DNA from: a virus
Reading direction: 5' to 3' (one strand)
Virus record (IMG/VR): IMGVR_UViG_3300020411_001166
Coordinates: 1 to 47,160 of that record
Length of the DNA stretch: 47,160 nt
Position numbers and translations under genes: made by a program. Below are positions 18,621 to 25,611 of this stretch, one piece after another; position 1 is the stretch's first letter, and each line of letters opens with the position of its first letter. A model generated the notes under the pieces. The model was not told where the DNA came from, did no database searches, and saw only the letters and a list, made by a program, of their open reading frames with translations.

Positions 18621-18992
18621 TTATTCAGTAGTAGAAAGAACTTCCTTATCAACCTTAGGCTTCGGCTTGACTACTTCGGCCTTTTTAGGTTTAGTTTCTT
18701 TCTTTATTATTTTCTTTTTTTGTTTCAATGGAAACATTTTCTTAATTAAATCTTCTTTAGAACCTTCTATTTTAAATTCTTTCTTTAGAACATCTATTAA
18801 TGAATCGGGTGCATCTTCTACTGTTTGCTTATCTTTAGGAGTAAAGGTAACAGTATAATTTTCAACACCGACATAACCAATTGCCAAATTAGCGGGCATA
18901 TCGCAATCTTTATCATAAGAGATAGTATAATCTCGACCTGCACACGAATGTATTACAGGTTCGTTTGAATGTTTTAATCTAATATTAGCCAT
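18621..18992 (-). CDS. Head-region protein with Lys/Pro-rich tail
   Basis: 123 aa, ATG after GGTGATAAT. Residues 1-55 are beta-like with two cysteines (C18, C31). From about residue 85 onward it is a run of Lys, Pro and Val (KPKKAEVVKPKPKVDK). This resembles capsid-associated or neck proteins with a flexible tail. It is the first gene after a strong RNA hairpin, so its expression may be set apart from the capsid genes. Confidence 0.45.
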   Translation of the reverse strand: MANIRLKHSNEPVIHSCAGRDYTISYDKDCDMPANLAIGYVGVENYTVTFTPKDKQTVEDAPDSLIDVLKKEFKIEGSKEDLIKKMFPLKQKKKIIKKETKPKKAEVVKPKPKVDKEVLSTTE

Positions 18993-19011
18993 ATTATCAC
19001 CATTATAGTGA

Positions 19012-19050
19012 GTAATACCCCCTCCTGTTAATACAGAAGGGGAGTATTAC
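19012..19050 (-). promoter_or_regulatory. Strong RNA hairpin after capsid and decoration genes
   Basis: The RNA arms GTAATACTCCCCTTCTG and CAGGAGGGGGTATTAC can pair over about sixteen bases around a TATTAA loop. It falls in the 75-bp gap after the decoration gene. No U tract follows, so it is more likely an RNA-end stabiliser or processing point than a classical terminator; partial termination is possible. Confidence 0.55.
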
Positions 19051-19067
19051 TACACATTATTACAATT

Positions 19068-19421
19068 TCACAAATTACCCCAAACACGCATTCTGACTGA
19101 ACCGCCATTAGCATCATTAGCCAATGTAGCATTTGTTCCATCTAATGCAGTAAACATGAGAGCAACTTCAGTATTGCTTTCATAAAGTCCTGCGGCAGAA
19201 CATTCTATTTGCGGCATAACGCCATTAGCGTTATCATATCCGGTAATGCAAGCACAATGAATTGAAGACAATCCAAATGCAGAAGCAGGTATTACAGAAC
19301 CTGCTGCTACAATAGATGTAACATCAACCAAAGCATCTACAACGTATTCATCACCAACAGACTTAGGAGTAGTCATACCCTTGTGGTCTTCAAGTAATGT
19401 TACTGTATAAGCCAATGCCAT
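19068..19421 (-). CDS. Capsid decoration / minor head protein
   Basis: 117 aa, ATG after AGGTGATTAAGC. Ala-, Thr- and Val-rich beta protein ending SVRMRVWGNL, of the size and position of decoration (gpD-like) proteins directly after the major capsid gene. Codon choice here and in the capsid gene looks more GC-ending than in neighbours, as expected for highly expressed genes. No specific family is proven. Confidence 0.55.
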   Translation of the reverse strand: MALAYTVTLLEDHKGMTTPKSVGDEYVVDALVDVTSIVAAGSVIPASAFGLSSIHCACITGYDNANGVMPQIECSAAGLYESNTEVALMFTALDGTNATLANDANGGSVRMRVWGNL

Positions 19422-19432
19422 GCTTAATCACC

Positions 19433-20773
19433 TCATGCGCTCTTTAGGTTAGTAATCTTACCTTGCCCCTTAAAGAAGGAACAACCTGTTTCAGCAATAG
19501 TTCTATACATTGCTTGATTACCAAGTGTACCTACACCAAATGGGTTTCCGTTATCAATACCGTCTTCAAAGTATTGTGTTGGTTTCATAACACTCATCCA
19601 AAGATGGTCTGTATCTAATACCAGAATATCGCTTAATGTATTAGTTGCACCCGAATGGGAAGTTTTAGGCATATCTTTACATGGAATAATTGGAATATCA
19701 AAGTATGTTGCAACTCTAAATCCAACTTCTGCACCCTTTACACCACGAACTCCATTATGTGTAGGAATTACTTCTTTTCTATCCATAAATCTTTCTTGGG
19801 CTTGAAGTAAATCACCAATATGCTGAATAGTATCATATCCGGTCAAAAGAACCTTTGGACTTCCACCATTCTCTCTAATTCTTCGTAGCATATCATTTAA
19901 GATAGTTAGTGTTAATACACGACAACCTGCCGCAGTATAAGCACTTCCATAATCCACTTCTGCATCTAAGAAAGATGCGCCAGAATCACGGCTATTATCG
20001 CCAAATAATTGTGTTATTGTATCTGGCAACGAACCGCTTGTTGTTGCTAAAAGATTACTGCTATCACGCATTGCAATCAATTCAGCATATGAAGAAACAA
20101 TCTTCATTAGTGAAGTATAGTTTCTGCCTAAGTTAGTTAGAGTATTTGACTCATCATACTTTTCAAGAGGCATTAGTAGCATCTTATTTTGAACTTCGGC
20201 GTGATGTTTACCCATGTCTTCACGAATTAAAGACCTTAAATCACCTACGCCATCGTCAATCTTAGCCATCTCAAGTGCTAATTCTGAAAACTCAAACAAA
20301 TGAGCAACAGTCTTAGGACTTGTGAATAAGGTAGTATATTCTGGCGTAATAGCCGGAATATCATTACCTGTTCCTAATGATGCGTTTTCAGCAACACCAC
20401 CGATTAAATCGGCTCTTGGAGTTGCAGTTCCACGTGTTGTACCTACGCCCGAACCACCAACATCAAATGTAGAACCACTACCACCTTCAGCCCTAGCCTT
20501 TAGAACTCTCCAACCGCTAGAAGCATAAGGTCGCTTTGCTAAAACTGCTAAAGCATTTGCTTCTTGATTTAGCATAGACCATACTTTTTGTCCATAAATC
20601 TTATTATAGAGAGCAGATAAACCTGTTGCACCAGACATAACCGATGTTGAAGCATCGTGAGCGGAATGTAATCCACCTACAACACCTGCACTCTTTAATA
20701 CCGCATTTCCAGCACCTGCCTTAACACCGTAAGTTGATGCCTCTAAATCTTTCATTGTTTTAATATAACCCAT
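19433..20773 (-). CDS. Major capsid protein (HK97 fold)
   Basis: 446 aa from the ATG at 20773, which has GAGGT seven bases upstream; an upstream ATG at 20794 would lie inside the scaffold gene and lacks a site. The order protease/scaffold, this gene, decoration is diagnostic. Features fitting the fold: a Gly/Ala-rich N-arm, a long helix region with ALYNKIYGQKVWSMLNQEAN near residues 55-75, an E-loop-like Gly/Ser-rich stretch (GGSGSTFDVGGSGVG), and a C-terminal QYFEDGIDNGNPFGVGTLG. No long N-terminal delta domain is present, consistent with a separate scaffold. Confidence 0.85.
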   Translation of the reverse strand: MGYIKTMKDLEASTYGVKAGAGNAVLKSAGVVGGLHSAHDASTSVMSGATGLSALYNKIYGQKVWSMLNQEANALAVLAKRPYASSGWRVLKARAEGGSGSTFDVGGSGVGTTRGTATPRADLIGGVAENASLGTGNDIPAITPEYTTLFTSPKTVAHLFEFSELALEMAKIDDGVGDLRSLIREDMGKHHAEVQNKMLLMPLEKYDESNTLTNLGRNYTSLMKIVSSYAELIAMRDSSNLLATTSGSLPDTITQLFGDNSRDSGASFLDAEVDYGSAYTAAGCRVLTLTILNDMLRRIRENGGSPKVLLTGYDTIQHIGDLLQAQERFMDRKEVIPTHNGVRGVKGAEVGFRVATYFDIPIIPCKDMPKTSHSGATNTLSDILVLDTDHLWMSVMKPTQYFEDGIDNGNPFGVGTLGNQAMYRTIAETGCSFFKGQGKITNLKSA

Positions 20774-20774
20774 T

Positions 20775-21488
20775 TTACTCAACCTCGTATTCATTAACTA
20801 TGTTGTGTAATTCGCCCCAAGATAGTTCTGATACATCTACCTCAGGTAATGCAACAGTAGCAGACTTAACAATTGTTTCTTGTTGTTCAGTCAAACTCTT
20901 TCTTAATGTAGCAAATTCTTCTCTCAAAGTATTTACTTCATCCATTGCATTATACTCATTACGCTCTACTTCAGACTTTCTAACAGATTGTTCTGTAGCA
21001 AATCTTTCAGCAAATTGTGTCTTTAGAGAATCATAAGCCATCTTCTCTAATTGTTCTGCTTTGTATGCTTCATAGGCTTTCTCCACATTTTCAACAGAAA
21101 GGTCTAATGTGTTAAATTCATCATTAGACCACTCTTTACTAATAGAAGATGGTACTTTTAATGTTCCGAATTGTCCATTCTGAACATGAGGCTTTCCACT
21201 TGAAGTAGAACCTGCGCCTCCATCTTCTACAGGGCCAGATGGCCCATCAATCATTTTTTCTTCCATATCGTAATCGGCTTTTTCGGATTCTTCATCATCC
21301 ATATCTGCCTTTTCTTCTTCATCTGTGTCCATAGAAGCATAATCGCCCATAGCAATTTCTTCCTCAGGTTCTTTACCTCCATAATCACCTTTATCCATTT
21401 CAGGGTCTTCACCCTCCTTTCGCAATTCATTAACTTGTTTCATCAAGTCATTCAGTTCTTCTAAGGCTTTTTCCAATTTTTCGGTCAT
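20775..21488 (-). CDS. Nested scaffold protein (internal start)
   Basis: Starting at Met175 of the protease polyprotein gives a 237-aa acidic coiled-coil protein ending in SELSWGELHNIV. AAGGAGG at 21503-21497 lies eight bases before this in-frame ATG. Lambda C/Nu3 is the known precedent, where the internal product is the abundant scaffold. The nested product is inferred from sequence only. Confidence 0.65.
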   Translation of the reverse strand: MTEKLEKALEELNDLMKQVNELRKEGEDPEMDKGDYGGKEPEEEIAMGDYASMDTDEEEKADMDDEESEKADYDMEEKMIDGPSGPVEDGGAGSTSSGKPHVQNGQFGTLKVPSSISKEWSNDEFNTLDLSVENVEKAYEAYKAEQLEKMAYDSLKTQFAERFATEQSVRKSEVERNEYNAMDEVNTLREEFATLRKSLTEQQETIVKSATVALPEVDVSELSWGELHNIVNEYEVE

Positions 21489-22010
21489 TTCCCTATCCTC
21501 CTTTAGAATATCAAATTTTGCTTCAGGATTAATCCCCTTCTCGCAAATAGTGATTTCATGGAGTTCCAATTTATTTATTTCATTATACTCGCCAAGAGTA
21601 TCATTTGTCTTTTTGACTTTTGAAAGTGCTTGTCCACCTATACTAAATGAACGCAGGTTTCCCTTTCTTATTCCTCTCGACACTTCTTTGGCCTTTTCTA
21701 TATCATCTCTCAATTTAATTACAACATAGAAGCCAACATCATCAACCTTTGTTTGATGTAAATTTCCAGATTTATCTCGATATTTTTCAATAACTTCTCC
21801 AACCTGTACATTTGAATGATTAGACATTACATTTCTATATTTCTTTTCAGACATATATTTGTTTACTGCTTCTTCTAAAGCCTTTAATGTAATTAAATCA
21901 TTTTGTTTATCAACAATCTCAATTGAAGCATATCCACCTATGACTAAATCATCAGATTTCAGAATATTAAACTCATATTCTGAGTCTGACTTTAACAGTA
22001 GGGGTTGCAT
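20775..22010 (-). CDS. Prohead protease fused to scaffold
   Basis: 411 aa. Residues 1-170 are an HK97/herpes-type prohead protease: IGGYASIEIVDKQNDLI near the start, likely catalytic His65 (SNHSN) and Ser123 (RSFSIGG), and an ELHEITICEKGI strand. Residues 175-411 are a highly acidic, coiled-coil scaffold with Asp/Glu repeats. The C-terminus SELSWGELHNIVNEYEVE closely matches the C-terminus of the 76-aa protein at 24.8 kb. An internal ATG at 21488 with a perfect ribosome binding site would give free scaffold. The protease would cleave scaffold and probably packaged proteins during maturation. Confidence 0.85.
   Translation of the reverse strand: MQPLLLKSDSEYEFNILKSDDLVIGGYASIEIVDKQNDLITLKALEEAVNKYMSEKKYRNVMSNHSNVQVGEVIEKYRDKSGNLHQTKVDDVGFYVVIKLRDDIEKAKEVSRGIRKGNLRSFSIGGQALSKVKKTNDTLGEYNEINKLELHEITICEKGINPEAKFDILKEDREMTEKLEKALEELNDLMKQVNELRKEGEDPEMDKGDYGGKEPEEEIAMGDYASMDTDEEEKADMDDEESEKADYDMEEKMIDGPSGPVEDGGAGSTSSGKPHVQNGQFGTLKVPSSISKEWSNDEFNTLDLSVENVEKAYEAYKAEQLEKMAYDSLKTQFAERFATEQSVRKSEVERNEYNAMDEVNTLREEFATLRKSLTEQQETIVKSATVALPEVDVSELSWGELHNIVNEYEVE
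21497..21503 (-). promoter_or_regulatory. Internal ribosome binding site for nested scaffold
   Basis: AAGGAGG on the RNA strand, eight bases from ATG 21488. It is stronger than most gene-start sites in this window, which fits a need for many scaffold copies per protease. Confidence 0.65.
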
Positions 22011-22048
22011 TATTCGACACTTTCCTTGATGACTATTTATACTACACG

Positions 22049-24562
22049 CTAATTAGAAAATTTCATGGTTAATTTTTTATGCCTATCATTATAAATATCC
22101 CATAAACCTTCGTCTTCTTCATCATCTAACATAGTTTGTTTATAACCTGTCCATGCTAACCATTTATTCTGTTCATCAACCGGAACTACACGGAAATGTA
22201 ATCTAGTTTCAAATTTATCACCTAATAATTTATATTCGTGATATCCATGTTTTTGAACACCGATTAAAATTTCTCCTTTATCAACAATATCCTCAACATT
22301 ACTATTTCTTGCTATTTCTGCTGGATATTTATTTGCTTTGCCGAATAAGTTAAAAATGTCCTTTTCCTTATCTATATCAATTGTCCATATTAATTCTTTA
22401 CCTTTGTAAGTAATAATTAAATCTAAATTTTCATCTTTTCTTTTATATAATTTAAAAGTTCCCTTTTTACTATCTTCTTCTTCTTTTATTAAAGAATTAC
22501 TAGATGTAAATTTATTATTTGCTAATTGCATAAAATCATGTTGGTCGTTTAACCAATTCCTTAATTTTCTTTTATTATTTTCCCATAATTCTTCTGTGAG
22601 TTCCGGTATCTTATCTACGCAAAACTTAAAAATTTCATCAATATGAACACCATTCTTATCTTCGGGGTCTTCTTCTTTTAAGAATTTTCTTATTGCTATT
22701 CTTGCATCAGAAGATTTTGTTTTATGTATATCTTCTAATTCTTGTTTCAAAGAATCTAAATCAGATATTGCATTTTTATTCATTAAGTCATCGCCCTTAA
22801 ATCCATAAATAGTATATCCATCATAATCTGATTTTAATAAAATTTCACTTTTTCCATGAACACCATCACTAACATAGAATTTTTTAAGTGCATTTTCTAC
22901 ATTATATTTAAGAGTCTTTCTACCTTCTTGTGATAATAATTCTAAAGTTATTAATTTATCTGAAGCATCTACTTCTGGTATTTCGATTACTTTAGCGGAA
23001 TATAAACTAAAACCATCTTTAACTTTTCTAACTTCATCAACCTTTACTCTAACTATTGAACCTATTTCTACATTTTCTTTAGTATTAAGAGCCTTCCCAA
23101 CTTTTAGATATTCTTTACCCTCTAAATCTGTAGTATTATAATTTCTACTATCTTCTGCGGAAAGAGGGCCGACACCCAAAACATAAGAGTATAAATTAGA
23201 TTTAGTTTTATTTTTATTTAAAACAATCAAATCCAAATCAACAAACTTTTTCAGTTTAATCCATTTTGGATTCTTTTTAGTACCAATGTAATATGTTGAT
23301 TCAAGGTCTTTAATTACTACACCTTCTGAAGTTTTAGATTCCATTATATCTTTAGAATATTTTTCTATTTCACTTAATGAATCTGCTAATCTTGTATTCT
23401 TTTTACTTGGGAATGAAACTGCATCTGATGAATGTTGTGTAAATTGATACCATAAAACATTAATTCTTTCTCTTAATGGAGTATCTAATAAAGACTTACT
23501 TTCGTGATTCATTATATCGAAGACTTTAACTTTCAATGTTGCATCTTCATATTTATCCTTAAAAAGATGAGCAATAGTATCTGCTCTATGTAAAGGTTCA
23601 TCATTATCATACAGTATTAATTCTGCATCAAGAATCATATCTCCATATTTTTTCTTCTTTAATTCTTTTACTGCTTCTTTACATTTATTAGTAATGTCTT
23701 TTTGATTATATGAAAATATTTTAACTGATTCCTTATCTTTATGAATCTGTATTCTAATCCCATCATATTTTTCTTGAACTAACCATTCTCCCGTAAAACC
23801 CTTCAAGGATTCAATATCTTTTACTTCAAATATTCTATACATTGGTTTGTTAGGTACGATAAATTCAATTTCTGACTTTTCAGTATCTTCTTTAGATATA
23901 TCTAAGTCTAATAGTTTATTCCAACTATCAATATCATTATCTTCTAAATATACCTTTTTAAGTAAAGATAACGCACCTTTGTATTTTGATTTTATTCTCT
24001 TTTTATCGGCAGTAGAATCATCACCATAATGTTCTATAATATATAATGGTATATCAGACGGTTTTAAATCTAAACCTTTTGCACCTTCAGTAACAGTGTC
24101 CGGTTCTATATTATGAGTTTCCCACGATTTATTTCTAATGGGGTATTCATGTGAACGTAAAGCATAATGAATAAATTTAGCATATACACTTTCATCATCT
24201 AATAATACTTCAATTACTCTATCACCTAACTGTTGTGAAAAGGGGTCATTTAATTCTTTAGATTTAAATCTAAACTCTTTAATTGTTTTAAATAATTTAT
24301 TTGCATCAACAGATTCAACATTTAAAACAGAATCACTATGAATTAAATCTTCATCTACATATTTCTTAAGTTCTCTAGCAAAATCATCTAAATCATCATA
24401 TTCGTTTCTTATTTTATTTATTGCTTTTTTCCAATTTTGTCCATATTTCTTTGGGTCTTCTTTTGCAGATAAATAATTATATCTTATATCTTCATAAAAA
24501 TCTAAGATACGCTTCGCTAAATGCTCACCTTTATCCTTATCAAAGAGTCCAGAAGTGGGCAT
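22049..24562 (-). CDS. ATP-dependent DNA ligase with extra N- and C-terminal domains
   Basis: 837 aa. The nucleotidyltransferase core is complete: motif I EKYDGIR with Lys265 as the adenylated residue, motif III LDAELILY (Glu314), IIIa VKVFDI (about 345-350), motif IV EGVVIK (413-418) and motif V WIKLKK (434-439), followed by an OB-like region. It resembles archaeal/eukaryal-type ligases. Residues 1-230 do not look like the usual DNA-binding domain, and 560-837 are unfamiliar; the stretch KHGYHEY...RLHFRVVPV near the end distantly recalls LigD-type phosphoesterase domains. It lies between head genes, not with replication genes, so a role in packaged or injected DNA is possible. Confidence 0.85.
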   Translation of the reverse strand: MPTSGLFDKDKGEHLAKRILDFYEDIRYNYLSAKEDPKKYGQNWKKAINKIRNEYDDLDDFARELKKYVDEDLIHSDSVLNVESVDANKLFKTIKEFRFKSKELNDPFSQQLGDRVIEVLLDDESVYAKFIHYALRSHEYPIRNKSWETHNIEPDTVTEGAKGLDLKPSDIPLYIIEHYGDDSTADKKRIKSKYKGALSLLKKVYLEDNDIDSWNKLLDLDISKEDTEKSEIEFIVPNKPMYRIFEVKDIESLKGFTGEWLVQEKYDGIRIQIHKDKESVKIFSYNQKDITNKCKEAVKELKKKKYGDMILDAELILYDNDEPLHRADTIAHLFKDKYEDATLKVKVFDIMNHESKSLLDTPLRERINVLWYQFTQHSSDAVSFPSKKNTRLADSLSEIEKYSKDIMESKTSEGVVIKDLESTYYIGTKKNPKWIKLKKFVDLDLIVLNKNKTKSNLYSYVLGVGPLSAEDSRNYNTTDLEGKEYLKVGKALNTKENVEIGSIVRVKVDEVRKVKDGFSLYSAKVIEIPEVDASDKLITLELLSQEGRKTLKYNVENALKKFYVSDGVHGKSEILLKSDYDGYTIYGFKGDDLMNKNAISDLDSLKQELEDIHKTKSSDARIAIRKFLKEEDPEDKNGVHIDEIFKFCVDKIPELTEELWENNKRKLRNWLNDQHDFMQLANNKFTSSNSLIKEEEDSKKGTFKLYKRKDENLDLIITYKGKELIWTIDIDKEKDIFNLFGKANKYPAEIARNSNVEDIVDKGEILIGVQKHGYHEYKLLGDKFETRLHFRVVPVDEQNKWLAWTGYKQTMLDDEEDEGLWDIYNDRHKKLTMKFSN

Positions 24563-24564
24563 CT

Positions 24565-24777
24565 TTAACCAACTGTTTCTCTAATGCCCTCAGGATTTTT
24601 AATCTTTTCTTCTGATGGTTTTTTCTTAGGCCTTTTTAGTTTTACATCTTCACCATCTATATCTACACCTGATTCTTTCATAGGCACTTGTTCTTCATTC
24701 AGAATCTCAATTGCCTTCTTTGCGGCCTTAATTGTTAATTCTGCTAACTTTTCTTCTTTAGTTACTTTTTCTGGCAT
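24565..24777 (-). CDS. Small charged helical protein, 70 aa
   Basis: Lys/Glu-rich, helical in the first 30 residues, then KLKRPKKKPSEEKIKNP. No family recognised. Starts at ATG 24777 immediately following the stop of the 76-aa gene and ends two bases before the ligase gene. Possibly a scaffold or DNA-binding accessory. Confidence 0.45.
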   Translation of the reverse strand: MPEKVTKEEKLAELTIKAAKKAIEILNEEQVPMKESGVDIDGEDVKLKRPKKKPSEEKIKNPEGIRETVG

Positions 24778-25008
24778 TTAAAATCCACCTTCCATTTTTG
24801 AAACCATATCATTTATTTCATTCCAATCCATCTTAGATATATTATCTGAACCCACTGATGTAGATTCTATACTAGGCTTTGGAGTATCAACGACAACAAA
24901 TCCTGATTTCATTAATATGTTATCATCATTATACACTGCACTTTCAAGTTTCTTAACCTTGTCCACTAACTCTTTTAAGAGCATTAACATTTCACTTTCT
25001 TCGGTCAT
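24778..25008 (-). CDS. Small protein with scaffold-like C-terminus, 76 aa
   Basis: N-terminal leucine-rich helix (LMLLKELVDKVKKLESAV) of coiled-coil type, flexible Ser/Thr middle, and a C-terminus KMDWNEINDMVSKMEGGF. That end aligns with the scaffold C-terminus (LSWGELHNIVNEYEVE): W, x, E, hydrophobic, x, N/D, hydrophobic, V. I infer both bind the same partner, probably the capsid protein. ATG after GGTGATTGA. Confidence 0.5.
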   Translation of the reverse strand: MTEESEMLMLLKELVDKVKKLESAVYNDDNILMKSGFVVVDTPKPSIESTSVGSDNISKMDWNEINDMVSKMEGGF

Positions 25009-25012
25009 TCAA

Positions 25013-25291
25013 TCACCTTCTTCTTTCGTTCAATTCTTCATTTATTCCTTGAGTTGGATTTTCCCTAACAGTTCTCTTTAATCTATCAACTGTTTTTGGT
25101 GTAAAATTAACATATTTGGGTTCGGGCATTTTGTTGTCCTTTCTAACTACAAAATAATCACATTTACCTTTTGAGTTAATTGTTATCTCATCTAAAGTAC
25201 AACGCTTATTAGCATTATACATACAAGTAATAGCATCACAAACCGTTACTTTACAGTCTGCTTGCTTTTTCATTTCATCTTTCCAATTCAT
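25013..25291 (-). CDS. Tagged DUF1540-like cysteine protein
   Basis: 92 aa. It begins with the shared tag MNWKDEMKK and then has Cys13, Cys18, Cys23, Cys31 and Cys44 in the spacing CxxxxCxxxxC, NxxxxC, CDYF typical of DUF1540, a small presumed metal-binding domain. The remainder is a basic helix (TVDRLKRTVREN). Overlaps the preceding gene by four bases (ATGA). Function of DUF1540 is unknown; the tag suggests head packaging. Confidence 0.6.
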   Translation of the reverse strand: MNWKDEMKKQADCKVTVCDAITCMYNANKRCTLDEITINSKGKCDYFVVRKDNKMPEPKYVNFTPKTVDRLKRTVRENPTQGINEELNERRR

Positions 25292-25611
25292 TCTAAATCA
25301 CCTTTGTTTTTTGGATATATCATATCTCTCAATTCTCTATATAATTTTTCATAGTCTTTTCTTAATTTTGCTGACTTTGAAACTAATGATAAATTTTTAT
25401 CCTTTAGTTTTTGTAATTGTTTTTTATCAGATTTTTCAACATTAATTTTATCTAACTCATCTAATAAATCTGAAAGTTTAGTAAAGTCTTGGCCCATATA
25501 TTCTGATGGTTTAGAAATTTGTAATTTCTTTTTAATTCTTTTCTTTACTTTGCTATTTGTTTTCTCCATAATAGGCGAATACTCTTTTAATAATATATGT
25601 TCCCAAGTCAT
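25288..25611 (-). CDS. Tagged coiled-coil protein, 107 aa
   Basis: Begins MTWEHILLKE, a tag variant with one extra residue. The rest is Lys-rich and helical (VKKRIKKKLQIS, later KDKNLSLVSKSAKLRKDYEK). Overlaps both neighbours by four bases. No enzymatic motif; I infer a packaged internal or DNA-binding protein. Confidence 0.55.
   Translation of the reverse strand: MTWEHILLKEYSPIMEKTNSKVKKRIKKKLQISKPSEYMGQDFTKLSDLLDELDKINVEKSDKKQLQKLKDKNLSLVSKSAKLRKDYEKLYRELRDMIYPKNKGDLE

Noticed and set aside
20773-20794. Capsid protein start at 20794
   Set aside because: It lies inside the scaffold gene and has no ribosome binding site; GAGGT precedes the ATG at 20773.
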